Shown one piece after another: positions 18,097-27,134 of a stretch of DNA of 35,554 nucleotides. The notes below the pieces were generated by a model that worked only from the letters and a program-made list of their open reading frames with translations, was not told the origin of the DNA and ran no database searches. Made by a program: the position numbers and the translations under genes. Positions within the stretch are counted from its first letter, which is position 1, and every line of letters starts with the position of its first letter. Origin of the DNA: an uncultured SAR116 cluster alpha proteobacterium (lineage in GTDB: Bacteria > Pseudomonadota > Alphaproteobacteria > Puniceispirillales > Marisalimonadaceae). The stretch covers positions 1-35,554 of the forward strand of contig CACHVW010000008.1 in NCBI GenBank assembly GCA_902583415.1, in the 5' to 3' direction.

Positions 18097-18966
18097 ATGT
18101 TGAATAAAAAAAATAAAACTTATTATGTTTGTGTTTTCTTTTTTTGTTTATTTGTTTTATTTCTATATGGTCCAACATTCACAATTGTTCTTTTAAGTTT
18201 TCAGGGACCTGATGGAGGTTTAACCTTCCCTCTTAATGGAGTTTCAACATATTGGTTCGAAGAGTTATGGCGAGGCGGTTCTGTTGTAGATATCGGTTCA
18301 GCATTTAAGAGATCAATAATCTTAGGTGTAATTGTCATGGTCTTAACAGTTCTTTTATCTGTTAGTGCAGGGCTGGCATTTAGGAAAAAATTTTGGGGAT
18401 CTGATACTCTTTTTTTTGCAACAGTAGCAAGTTTAATTGTACCATCAATCGTATTATCGCTTGGAGTAGCTCTTCAATTTAGATTGCTTGATGATTTTAC
18501 CAAATGGCTTGGTTCAACTTTTGATATAAATTATATCAATGAATTTTTTCAAACTACTTTAGGAATGTTTACGAGTGGATTAGGTGCACAATTGACATGG
18601 ACGCTTCCTTTTGGATTACTAATTATGTTTGCAGTTTTTAATAGATTTGACAAATCATATGAAGAAGCAGCAAGAGACCTTGGCGCAACTCCTTGGAAAA
18701 CTTTTAAAGAGGTTGTTTTTCCACTTATAGCTCCTAGTATAATTGGTATTGCGTTGTTTGGATTTACTTTATCATATGATGAACTAGCGAGATCATCTCA
18801 AGTTATGGGTGCTGGAAACACACTTCCATTAGAGCTAAAAGGTCTAACCACAACAGTTACAACGCCTGTAATATATGCATTAGGTACTGTAACTACTTTT
18901 GTCTCATTTAGCGTAATTGGAATTTCCATAGCTTGTTATATTTGGCTTAAGAGAAAAAGAGGATAA
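18097..18966 (+). CDS. ABC transporter permease (PotC-like)
   Basis: ORF from 18073; start ATG 18097 (MLNKKNKTYY) follows PotB stop; YEEAARDLGATPWKTFKEVVFPLIAPS EAA loop. Confidence 0.92.
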   Translation: MLNKKNKTYYVCVFFFCLFVLFLYGPTFTIVLLSFQGPDGGLTFPLNGVSTYWFEELWRGGSVVDIGSAFKRSIILGVIVMVLTVLLSVSAGLAFRKKFWGSDTLFFATVASLIVPSIVLSLGVALQFRLLDDFTKWLGSTFDINYINEFFQTTLGMFTSGLGAQLTWTLPFGLLIMFAVFNRFDKSYEEAARDLGATPWKTFKEVVFPLIAPSIIGIALFGFTLSYDELARSSQVMGAGNTLPLELKGLTTTVTTPVIYALGTVTTFVSFSVIGISIACYIWLKRKRG

Positions 18967-18971
18967 TTATT

Positions 18972-19715
18972 TTGAAAAGAAAAATTTGTATAATTAATCC
19001 TAATACTACTAAAGCAATGACGCAAAAAATAGATTTAACTGCAAAGAAGTTTGCTAGCACAGATACTGAGATCGTTTCCGTTGAACCAAACGTTGGTCCT
19101 GAAAGTATTGAGGGATTTTATGATGAAGCCTTTTGTATACCTGGTTTGGTAGAAGAAATACAAAAACATAGTGATGCTGATTCATATATTATTGCTTGTT
19201 TTGATGACACAGGTTTAGAAGTAATTAGATCAATTACAGAAAAACCAGTGATAGGAATAGGAGAAGCCGCATATCATATTGGAACTATGGTAGCAGGTAA
19301 TTTCACAGTGATAACAACATTATCTAGATCTATAAGACCACTGACTCATAATTTAAAAAAATATGGTCTTTTTGAAAATTGTGTCAAAGTTACAGCTATT
19401 GAAGTTCCAGTTTTAGATTTAGAAAATATTTCTAAAGAAAACTTAGACAAATTAAATAAAGGAATTCAAGATACCAAAAAAAATGATAATGCAGAGGCAA
19501 TAATTTTAGGATGCGCTGGCATGGCTGACTTAGCTAAAAACTTAGAAACAAAACATAAATTACCTGTTATCGAGGGTGTTTCTTCAGCTGTAGTGTTAGC
19601 TGAAAGTTTAGTTAATTTAAAAATTAAAACAAGTAAGGTTGGATCTTATGCATTACCAAGAAATAAAGAATATATGGGTTATTTGAAGAAATTCAAACCT
19701 AAGAGAAAGATATAA
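18972..19715 (+). CDS. Asp/Glu/hydantoin (allantoin) racemase family protein with both catalytic Cys
   Basis: 247 aa, TTG start; INPNTTKAMT, YIIACFDDTGL, AIILGCAGMADL. Confidence 0.85.
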   Translation: MKRKICIINPNTTKAMTQKIDLTAKKFASTDTEIVSVEPNVGPESIEGFYDEAFCIPGLVEEIQKHSDADSYIIACFDDTGLEVIRSITEKPVIGIGEAAYHIGTMVAGNFTVITTLSRSIRPLTHNLKKYGLFENCVKVTAIEVPVLDLENISKENLDKLNKGIQDTKKNDNAEAIILGCAGMADLAKNLETKHKLPVIEGVSSAVVLAESLVNLKIKTSKVGSYALPRNKEYMGYLKKFKPKRKI

Positions 19716-20338
19716 TGAAAGTAGAAGTTATAAATCACCCTCTTATTAATCTTTACATGACAATATTAAGGTCAAAAGATACACAAAGTACTAAGTTTAG
19801 ATCTTTAGCACGAAAAATATCTTCTCTTATGGCTTTTGAAATTTTTAAGGATTTGAGAGTTTTACCAAAAACTATTGAAACCCCTCTAGAAAAATATAAT
19901 GGTGTAAAATTAAATGATCCAAAACCTTGTGTAATATCAATTTTGAGGGCTGGATTAATAATGAGCGAAGGTATTACAGATATATTTGACGTGGTATCAA
20001 TTGGTCATATAGGCATGTATAGGGACGAACAAACACTTAAACCAATAAATTATGTAAGAAAACTTCCTTCGGATTTGAAAAATAGACAATGTTATTTATG
20101 TGATCCAATGCTTGCAACTGGTGGAAGCGCAGTATCTGCTATTAAAACACTCAAAGATCACTTTGCCACAGATATTAAATTAATTTGTCTTCTAGCATCT
20201 GATCCAGGTATTAAAAGGGTTCAGGATAGCTTTCCAGAAGTTGAGATAATATGCGCTCAAAAAGATAACAAACTTAACGAAAATGGTTTTATCTTACCTG
20301 GGCTTGGAGATGCTGGAGATAGAATCTTTGAAACTTGA
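19715..20338 (+). CDS. upp: Uracil phosphoribosyltransferase
   Basis: 207 aa; SILRAGLIMSEGI, YLCDPMLATGGSAVSAIKTLK PRPP site, LPGLGDAGDRIFET C-terminus; TAATG overlap with upstream stop. Confidence 0.95.
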   Translation: MKVEVINHPLINLYMTILRSKDTQSTKFRSLARKISSLMAFEIFKDLRVLPKTIETPLEKYNGVKLNDPKPCVISILRAGLIMSEGITDIFDVVSIGHIGMYRDEQTLKPINYVRKLPSDLKNRQCYLCDPMLATGGSAVSAIKTLKDHFATDIKLICLLASDPGIKRVQDSFPEVEIICAQKDNKLNENGFILPGLGDAGDRIFET

Positions 20339-20343
20339 AAAAA

Positions 20344-21468
20344 TTATTTTATAGCTTTTTCAAATCTATCTAATTCTGGGACATTTAACTTTTCTGCAGT
20401 GCTTTTAATGTTTTCCCATACTAATGGTGCTACAGGAAGACCATTTTTAAACCTATCTTTGCTTGTACTAATTTCTTTATCACCTGGAATTAATACTTGT
20501 TCTACATTTTTAGCAGGTGGTGAGGATCTCACAAAGTCTGAATAAAGTTTTACTTCATTCTTAAAGTAGTTTAAGTCAACAAAATTCTTAATAGATATGT
20601 ATACTGACAACATTCCATTTTGAATATTCTCTTTATCTTTATCAACACCTCCATTAACACCTGAACCAGTTAGAGCTCCTCCTAAAATTTCCATCATAAA
20701 ATTAATTCCTGATCCTTTATGTAAACCAAAAGCAGTAATTGCACCTGTTCCTTTATTTGGGTCTGGCACCTCACTGTCAGATATCTTTCCATACATTACT
20801 TCTGGATTTACTGTTAAATTTCCTAAACTGTCAATCAATGCTCCATGTGGTAGTTTCTTACCACCTTTTTGAGCCACCATGACTTTTCCTTCTGCAACAG
20901 TTGAGGTTGCCATATCCAAAATTATATGATTTTTATTTTCACCAGGAACTCCAATTGCCAAAGGAGAAGTGCTGCCTCTGCGATCACTGCCGCCAAATGG
21001 AGCAACTAATAGACTTCCTCTTACATTTACAAAATGAAAAGAAACTAAACCAACATCTGCTGCCCTTTCAGCCCAATCTCCTATTCTTCCCAAATGACCT
21101 GAATTTCTTAAGCCAACAACAGAACAACCATGTTTTTTAGCTCTTTCTATACCTTCATCAACTGCGCATTCACCAGCTATTTGTCCAAATCCTTGTTTTG
21201 CATCCAAACACGCCATGGCACCAGCATCTACAACAAGTTCCGGTTTCATGTTTGGATACAGCCAGCCTCTTTCCATCCATTCTACATATCTTGGAACTCT
21301 AGCAATCCCATGACTATCATGTCCTTTTAGATTAGATCCACATAATCTTTCAGCAATAGTCTTAGCTTCATAGTGGTTACAAGATTTAGCTTGAAAAATT
21401 TCTGTAATTAGTTCAATTGCATAGTTTACATCTATTCGAATTTCAGCACTATTACTTTTTTCTGACAA
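20344..21468 (-). CDS. Malate/L-lactate/ureidoglycolate dehydrogenase family (Ldh_2) oxidoreductase
   Basis: 374 aa, TTG start; GHDSHGIARVPRYVEWM, GNSGHLGRIGDWAERAA-type motif, PFGGSDRRGSTSPLAIGVP. Confidence 0.9.
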   Translation of the reverse strand: MSEKSNSAEIRIDVNYAIELITEIFQAKSCNHYEAKTIAERLCGSNLKGHDSHGIARVPRYVEWMERGWLYPNMKPELVVDAGAMACLDAKQGFGQIAGECAVDEGIERAKKHGCSVVGLRNSGHLGRIGDWAERAADVGLVSFHFVNVRGSLLVAPFGGSDRRGSTSPLAIGVPGENKNHIILDMATSTVAEGKVMVAQKGGKKLPHGALIDSLGNLTVNPEVMYGKISDSEVPDPNKGTGAITAFGLHKGSGINFMMEILGGALTGSGVNGGVDKDKENIQNGMLSVYISIKNFVDLNYFKNEVKLYSDFVRSSPPAKNVEQVLIPGDKEISTSKDRFKNGLPVAPLVWENIKSTAEKLNVPELDRFEKAIK

Positions 21469-21733
21469 TTATATCCCCTTTTACAATGCAATTTATTTAT
21501 CACTTTTTTATATCACTAACATATGAATTGATCTATGTAATTTTCTCTCTCAGTAAAAACTAATATACATGGTATGTTTTATGCTCATATTTATTTAAGC
21601 AAACACATGCACATAACTGAAAACCTTACCCATAGATTAGCTATATAAAATAACTAGATTTTTTAACTAATTGTTAAAATTGAAATTTATTTATATAAAA
21701 AATTAAAGTAGTGTTAATTTTTAAATTTTCTGT

Positions 21734-22645
21734 ATGGAGATAAAATTGATTAAAGGTTTAATCGCACCAATCTTAACACCTTTTGACAACGAACTAAAAC
21801 TAGATCAAAAAATGTATAATGACCTCGCCAAAGATCTTATGGAAAATGGTTGTTCAGGACTTGCCCCTTTTGGAACTACTGGAGAAGCGTTATCAGTTGG
21901 CAACAAAGAAAGAATGTTGGCTATTGAAGGTTTGGTTAAGTCTGGGATTGACCCAAAATCCTTAATCCCAGGAACAGGTTTATGCAATTTACCAGATACT
22001 ATTGAAATCACTAAGCATGCAATTGATTTGGGATGCCTAGGTGCAATGACATTACCCCCATTTTATTTTAAAGGAATGAGTGACGAAGGACTATATGAAT
22101 ATTTTGAAAAACTAATTGATGGTGTCAATGACCATAGACTTAATATATATTTATATCATATTCCACAGGTAAGTGGTGTTGGTCTATCCATAGAACTTGT
22201 TAAAAAATTGAAAGAAGCTTACCCAGAATTCATAATAGGGATTAAAGATAGTTCCGGCGTTTGGGAAAACACAGAGGCCCTCCTAAACATAAAAAACTTA
22301 GTAGTTTATCCTGGTGCAGAACTTCCTGTAATTGAAGCCATTAAATTAGGTGCTCCTGGTTGTATTTCAGCAACTGCTAACTTGAATAGTAAAGATATCT
22401 CAAAGGTAATAGATCTTTGTCACTCAGAAAAATGGAACGAGGCTGAAGAACTTCAGAAAAAGGTTAAATCAGTAAGATTATTATTTCAAGACTATGCACC
22501 AATACCTGCTCAAAAATCTTTATTAGCCTTACAAACAAAAAACTCTTTATGGAACAATTTAAGACCCCCATTCAAACCTATATCTGAAAACAAAACAACT
22601 GAGTTAGCAAACAAACTAATAGATAGTTATGGCTTTGAATTTTAG
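21734..22645 (+). CDS. Dihydrodipicolinate synthase family protein (canonical active site)
   Basis: 303 aa; FGTTGEALS, YLYHIPQVSGVGLS, IIGIKDSSGVWENT. Confidence 0.9.
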   Translation: MEIKLIKGLIAPILTPFDNELKLDQKMYNDLAKDLMENGCSGLAPFGTTGEALSVGNKERMLAIEGLVKSGIDPKSLIPGTGLCNLPDTIEITKHAIDLGCLGAMTLPPFYFKGMSDEGLYEYFEKLIDGVNDHRLNIYLYHIPQVSGVGLSIELVKKLKEAYPEFIIGIKDSSGVWENTEALLNIKNLVVYPGAELPVIEAIKLGAPGCISATANLNSKDISKVIDLCHSEKWNEAEELQKKVKSVRLLFQDYAPIPAQKSLLALQTKNSLWNNLRPPFKPISENKTTELANKLIDSYGFEF

Positions 22646-22653
22646 GGATCAAA

Positions 22654-23055
22654 ATGAAAATCAAGGATTTAAAGACACCCCTTCAGGGAAGTTGTCATTG
22701 CGGTGTGATAAAATTTATAATTGACACAAGTTTAAGAGATCTTCGTAGGTGTAATTGTTCAATTTGTTCTAGAAAAGGATTTGTAATGGGCTCAGCACCT
22801 ATTGAACTCCTTACAATTGTATCTGGAAAAAAATTTCTATCAACTTACAAATGGAATACCAATATAGCTGAACATTATTTCTGTAAAATCTGTGGAATAA
22901 ATACACACCACAAAAGAAGATCCAATCCTAACGAATATGGATTTAATATAGCTTGCATTAAAGGTTTTGAGATGTCTTGGATTGAAAACGCTCCATATGT
23001 AGATAATACAAAAATGAGCTTGGTAGACATAAACAAGTCTAAAATTAAAAAATAA
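22654..23055 (+). CDS. GFA (glutathione-dependent formaldehyde-activating enzyme-like) family zinc protein
   Basis: 133 aa; GSCHCGVIKF, CNCSICSRKG, FCKICGINTHHKRR. Confidence 0.88.
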   Translation: MKIKDLKTPLQGSCHCGVIKFIIDTSLRDLRRCNCSICSRKGFVMGSAPIELLTIVSGKKFLSTYKWNTNIAEHYFCKICGINTHHKRRSNPNEYGFNIACIKGFEMSWIENAPYVDNTKMSLVDINKSKIKK

Positions 23056-23057
23056 AA

Positions 23058-24128
23058 TTAAAGATTTTGTTTAATAATTTTATGTAGAATTCCAGCAAAA
23101 ATTATTACCATAAACACTCTTAACATATGATGTGGACTTATAAATGACATATCAGCTCCTACAGAAAGAGCTAAAATATTCATTTCTGATTGACCACCAG
23201 GTGAGAATGCTAGTAAAATTGACAAAGGATCATATCCAATATTTACTAATATAAAGTAAATAATCACCAAAGGAATAATAGTTATTAAAGTTGTTATAAG
23301 TCCAGCTAGCACAGGCCCTGACATTTCCTTTAAAGTAATATTTTTAAACAGACATCCAAGAGCTGAACCTAATAAAATTTGAACAGCAATAACAATTATA
23401 TACATTGGCATTGCCTCTACAATTTCGAAGATGTGGATAATTGCTGAAAAAATCATTGGACCAATTATTGTTGGACCTGGGATTTTTAACTTAACTGCCA
23501 AATACCATCCTAAGTAAGATATGATAAAAACAAATGGAAGTTGTTGCCAATTATAAAATAAATCAGGATTTGGTAACATATCAACTCTTAGCTTAGGAAC
23601 AAACATAATTAGTAAAGAGGCTAAAAAAACAACAACAACAATTCTTGTTGCATGTATTAATACTAAAGTTCTTGGGTTTGATCCAATCTCTTTACCAAGA
23701 ATAACCATTTCATTTAAACCACCTGGGAAAGATCCATAAATTGAAGTTAATCTGTCCATTTTCATGATTTTGTTTAAATAAAAATAAGTTGTAGAACCCA
23801 TCAAAATTACAAAAAATGGAACAAATAATAATGAAATCCCAATTTCATCAACTCTGTCAATTATCTCTGGTCCAAAATTAGCTCCAATTGTACAACCTAG
23901 TAGCGCCCTACAAACTGGTCTTGGTTTTTTTCCAATAATTACTCCTTTACCAATTGCCGCAAAAAATCCACAACCTATCAGCGGACCCAACATCCATGGT
24001 AAAGGAAGGGCTATATAGTACGCTAAAAAGCCACTAGATATTGCTAACAACAAACTACAAGTATATCGCCATCTCTCAGGCCACCACCCAAAGAAAAAAT
24101 TAACTAATTTTGGTTTGTTAGTGATCAT
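23058..24128 (-). CDS. AbrB family membrane protein (ammonia-monooxygenase-annotated transporter)
   Basis: 356 aa, ~10 TM; LPWMLGPLIGCGFF, FPGGLNEMVILGKEIG, SPGGQSEMNILALSVGAD repeats. Confidence 0.85.
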   Translation of the reverse strand: MITNKPKLVNFFFGWWPERWRYTCSLLLAISSGFLAYYIALPLPWMLGPLIGCGFFAAIGKGVIIGKKPRPVCRALLGCTIGANFGPEIIDRVDEIGISLLFVPFFVILMGSTTYFYLNKIMKMDRLTSIYGSFPGGLNEMVILGKEIGSNPRTLVLIHATRIVVVVFLASLLIMFVPKLRVDMLPNPDLFYNWQQLPFVFIISYLGWYLAVKLKIPGPTIIGPMIFSAIIHIFEIVEAMPMYIIVIAVQILLGSALGCLFKNITLKEMSGPVLAGLITTLITIIPLVIIYFILVNIGYDPLSILLAFSPGGQSEMNILALSVGADMSFISPHHMLRVFMVIIFAGILHKIIKQNL

Positions 24129-25218
24129 TTATATTTTGTGGAATATAAATTTTTCCATCCATAATTTTTCTTGATGTTCTATAGATACCGCATGAAATTA
24201 TAAAGTCATTTTTATTGTCTGCAATTGACAAGCATGTTTCGACAAAACAATCAATTGAACCTAGAGGATGCTCTACTGTTACTTTATTTTCTTGCTTAAC
24301 TTCAATTTGAGAAATTTGAGAAGCAATTGTATTAGAAATAAGACAAGCAGAGGCAATACAATTAGTACCTGTAGCAGCGTGTGTTTCATGACAGGTATTA
24401 GGAGTAAAATATCTAGACGTAATAGTCCCACCATTTAGTGGTTTTGATAGAAGCGCAAATTTTGGTATTACCTTTCCACTCACATCCCCTAATCCCATTT
24501 GAGCACCCGCAATAACTCTGATCTCTTCTATCTTTTTAAGTAATTCCAGATTTTTATTTAGTTCATTACTTGTTTCATTACCACTTATCCCAAAGTCATC
24601 AGCTTTGGCCATTACTATAGGCATTGAAATATCAAGACATGTAACCTCTATACCTTTAACTGTTATATTAGGTTTTCCAGTAGGCAACATCTTTCCCGTG
24701 GCTCCACCAACTAAATTCTTAAATTTTAGTAATATTGGAGCACCTTTACCGGGAACTCCATCAATTTCACAGTCACCCATATATTTTATTTTTTTATTGG
24801 GTGTTGGAACCACAGCTTCAATTATAGAACCTGTATTTACAGATCTTATAATTATTTTAGTTTCACCTTCTTTAGCATCAATAAATCCATTTTCAATTGA
24901 GAAAGGACCAACTGCAGATAACATATTACCGCAGGTAGGCCCGTAATCTACTTTTGCTTTGTCTATAATAACTTGCGCAAACAAGTAATCTATATCTACA
25001 TTCTGTTGTGTGCTTTTTGAAATTATACAAACTTTGCTTGTTACAGACGTTGCCCCACCCATTCCATTTATTTGTCTAAGATCAGGTGACCCCATTGCTG
25101 CAAGCAAATATTTGTCTAACTTTGACTGATCTTTGGGCAAATAATGTTTATTAAATAGTAACCCTTTTGAGGTTCCACCTCTCATATAAACTGTTGGTAT
25201 AGATATTTGATCAGACAT
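24118..25218 (-). CDS. PrpF-family isomerase (4-oxalomesaconate tautomerase / methylaconitate isomerase-like)
   Basis: 366 aa; VYMRGGTSKGLLF, DYGPTCGNMLSAVGPF, CHETHAATGTNCIASA. Confidence 0.9.
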   Translation of the reverse strand: MSDQISIPTVYMRGGTSKGLLFNKHYLPKDQSKLDKYLLAAMGSPDLRQINGMGGATSVTSKVCIISKSTQQNVDIDYLFAQVIIDKAKVDYGPTCGNMLSAVGPFSIENGFIDAKEGETKIIIRSVNTGSIIEAVVPTPNKKIKYMGDCEIDGVPGKGAPILLKFKNLVGGATGKMLPTGKPNITVKGIEVTCLDISMPIVMAKADDFGISGNETSNELNKNLELLKKIEEIRVIAGAQMGLGDVSGKVIPKFALLSKPLNGGTITSRYFTPNTCHETHAATGTNCIASACLISNTIASQISQIEVKQENKVTVEHPLGSIDCFVETCLSIADNKNDFIISCGIYRTSRKIMDGKIYIPQNINDH

Positions 25219-25223
25219 GTATT

Positions 25224-26315
25224 TTAAATAATTTTATTTAATATTTTTATCAAATTTTCTGTGAGTTTACTAGTAGAAGCTTTACCACCAAGATCTCTTG
25301 TAAAGTTTTCTTTGTCTTTAAGTAATTCTAATACTGAGTTGTTAATTAAATTGGAAGCTAAAATTAATTTATCTATTTTCCTATTTTTTCCAAGCCAATC
25401 TAACAACATAGCCGAAGATAAAATTAGAGATATTGGATTTGCAATATTTTGGTCTGCAATATCAGGAGCAGCTCCGTGTTGTGCTTGAGCCATTGCATGA
25501 TTGCTACCAGCATTTAATGATCCAGCAAGACCTAAAGATCCAGACAATTCAGTTGCTAAGTCTGATAAAATATCACCAAACATATTTGTGGTTACAATAA
25601 CATCAAACTGGTCAGGTTTCCTTACAAGATGTGCGGCGCATGCGTCTACTAGCATCTCTTCATAATCAACATCATTATACTTTGATGATATATGTCTACA
25701 TGCATCAAGGAAAATACCGTCAGTAATTTTCATTACATTTGCCTTGTGAACAACATGGACTTTAGATTTTATTGATTTGTTGACAGATCTAGATTTGGCT
25801 ATTTCAAATGCTGATTTTGCAATTTTTAAAGAAGCTTCTTTTGTAATTTTTCGTAAAGATAACCCAACACCAGGTATAGGACTAAATTCCCCACTACCAT
25901 CATACATGTTCCTATCAGCATAAAAACCTTCGGTGTTTTCACGTACAATCACTAAGTCCATATTTTGTGATAATGATTTTACATTAACATAATTTTTAGC
26001 AGGTCTAATATTAGAGTATAAATCTAGTTCAATGCGAAGTTTAGCTGACGGATTTATTCCACCATTAGAAACTGAAGGATAAGCATTATGATCAACAGGA
26101 CCTAAAATTAAACCATCAGCTTCTTTAGATTTTAATAATAAGTCGTCTGTAAAAGTTACCCCAATTTTTTTTAATAAATTAAAACCTAAGATCTCTCTTT
26201 TTATTTCTATGTCTAGCTTTAATTTAGTATTTAATAAGTTTATTATATCTAAAGTAGAACTTACTATTTCTGGTCCAATACCATCACCATCAAAAGCTAT
26301 TATGTTAAGTTTCAT
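25224..26315 (-). CDS. Isocitrate/isopropylmalate dehydrogenase family protein
   Basis: 363 aa; AFDGDGIGPEIV, DLVIVRENTEGFYAD, TTNMFGDILSDLATELSGSLGLAGSLN. Confidence 0.93.
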   Translation of the reverse strand: MKLNIIAFDGDGIGPEIVSSTLDIINLLNTKLKLDIEIKREILGFNLLKKIGVTFTDDLLLKSKEADGLILGPVDHNAYPSVSNGGINPSAKLRIELDLYSNIRPAKNYVNVKSLSQNMDLVIVRENTEGFYADRNMYDGSGEFSPIPGVGLSLRKITKEASLKIAKSAFEIAKSRSVNKSIKSKVHVVHKANVMKITDGIFLDACRHISSKYNDVDYEEMLVDACAAHLVRKPDQFDVIVTTNMFGDILSDLATELSGSLGLAGSLNAGSNHAMAQAQHGAAPDIADQNIANPISLILSSAMLLDWLGKNRKIDKLILASNLINNSVLELLKDKENFTRDLGGKASTSKLTENLIKILNKII

Positions 26316-26327
26316 AAAATTCTCTTA

Positions 26328-27119
26328 TTACTCCCCTCTAAATGAAACTTGCTTTTTATTTACAAAAGCGTCTATTCCATTCATGCCATCTTTCGTCTTT
26401 GCAGAATCTGAAATCATTCTAGCCTCATATTCCATTTGACCTTCTAGTGAATCTAAAAAGCTGTTATTAACTAAATTCTTCAACTTACCAAATACTAAAG
26501 TTGGACCTGAGGCTAATTTTTTAGCTAAATTATTTGCTTCATCCTTTAAATCTTTAAAATCTACAACCTTATTAATCAATCCCCAGTCAAGTGCCTCATT
26601 CGCACTTAAAACCCTATTCGTTAAAATAAGTTCTGTATATCTCCTCGTACCTATAATTCTAGGAAGAAAATAGGTTGAAGATCCGTCTGGTGTTAATCCT
26701 ATTTTTGAATATGCTGAAACAAATGTTGCATTTGTTGAAGCAATTGCAATATCTGCAAATCCAACAAAAGAAAACCCTGCACCAGCAGCAACACCATTAA
26801 CTGCAACAATTAATGGAGCATTCATCCTTGAAAGTCTCGAAATTGCTCCATGAAGAGTTGTTGTTACTTCTTTCAAATGACTGGAAGTCTTATTACCATA
26901 TTTATAAAAAGAGTTAACGTCTCCACCTGCGCAAAAGGCATCTTCTCCTGATCCAGTCATTAAAACGGACCTTATTTTAGGATTATCGTCACATTCTAAA
27001 GAAACTTTAAACAAGTCATCCGCCATAGTCCGATTCAGAGAATTGTATTGTTTTGGTCTATTTAATTCAATGTAAGCTATTTCATTTTCGATTTTAAAAT
27101 TTATTGTCTCTAAATCCAT
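26328..27119 (-). CDS. Enoyl-CoA hydratase/isomerase family (PaaG-like)
   Basis: 263 aa; NRPKQYNSLNRTM, FCAGGDVNSF, VNGVAAGAGFSFVGFADIAIAS, SKIGLTPDGSSTYFLPR. Confidence 0.92.
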   Translation of the reverse strand: MDLETINFKIENEIAYIELNRPKQYNSLNRTMADDLFKVSLECDDNPKIRSVLMTGSGEDAFCAGGDVNSFYKYGNKTSSHLKEVTTTLHGAISRLSRMNAPLIVAVNGVAAGAGFSFVGFADIAIASTNATFVSAYSKIGLTPDGSSTYFLPRIIGTRRYTELILTNRVLSANEALDWGLINKVVDFKDLKDEANNLAKKLASGPTLVFGKLKNLVNNSFLDSLEGQMEYEARMISDSAKTKDGMNGIDAFVNKKQVSFRGE

Positions 27120-27134
27120 ATTAACTATTCTCCA

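Noticed and set aside
20901-21330. Short plus-strand ORFs 20901..21140 and 21130..21330
   Set aside because: Antisense to Ldh-family gene, no independent support
24605-24946. 113-aa plus-strand ORF
   Set aside because: Antisense within PrpF gene; composition looks like reverse-complement of conserved coding sequence
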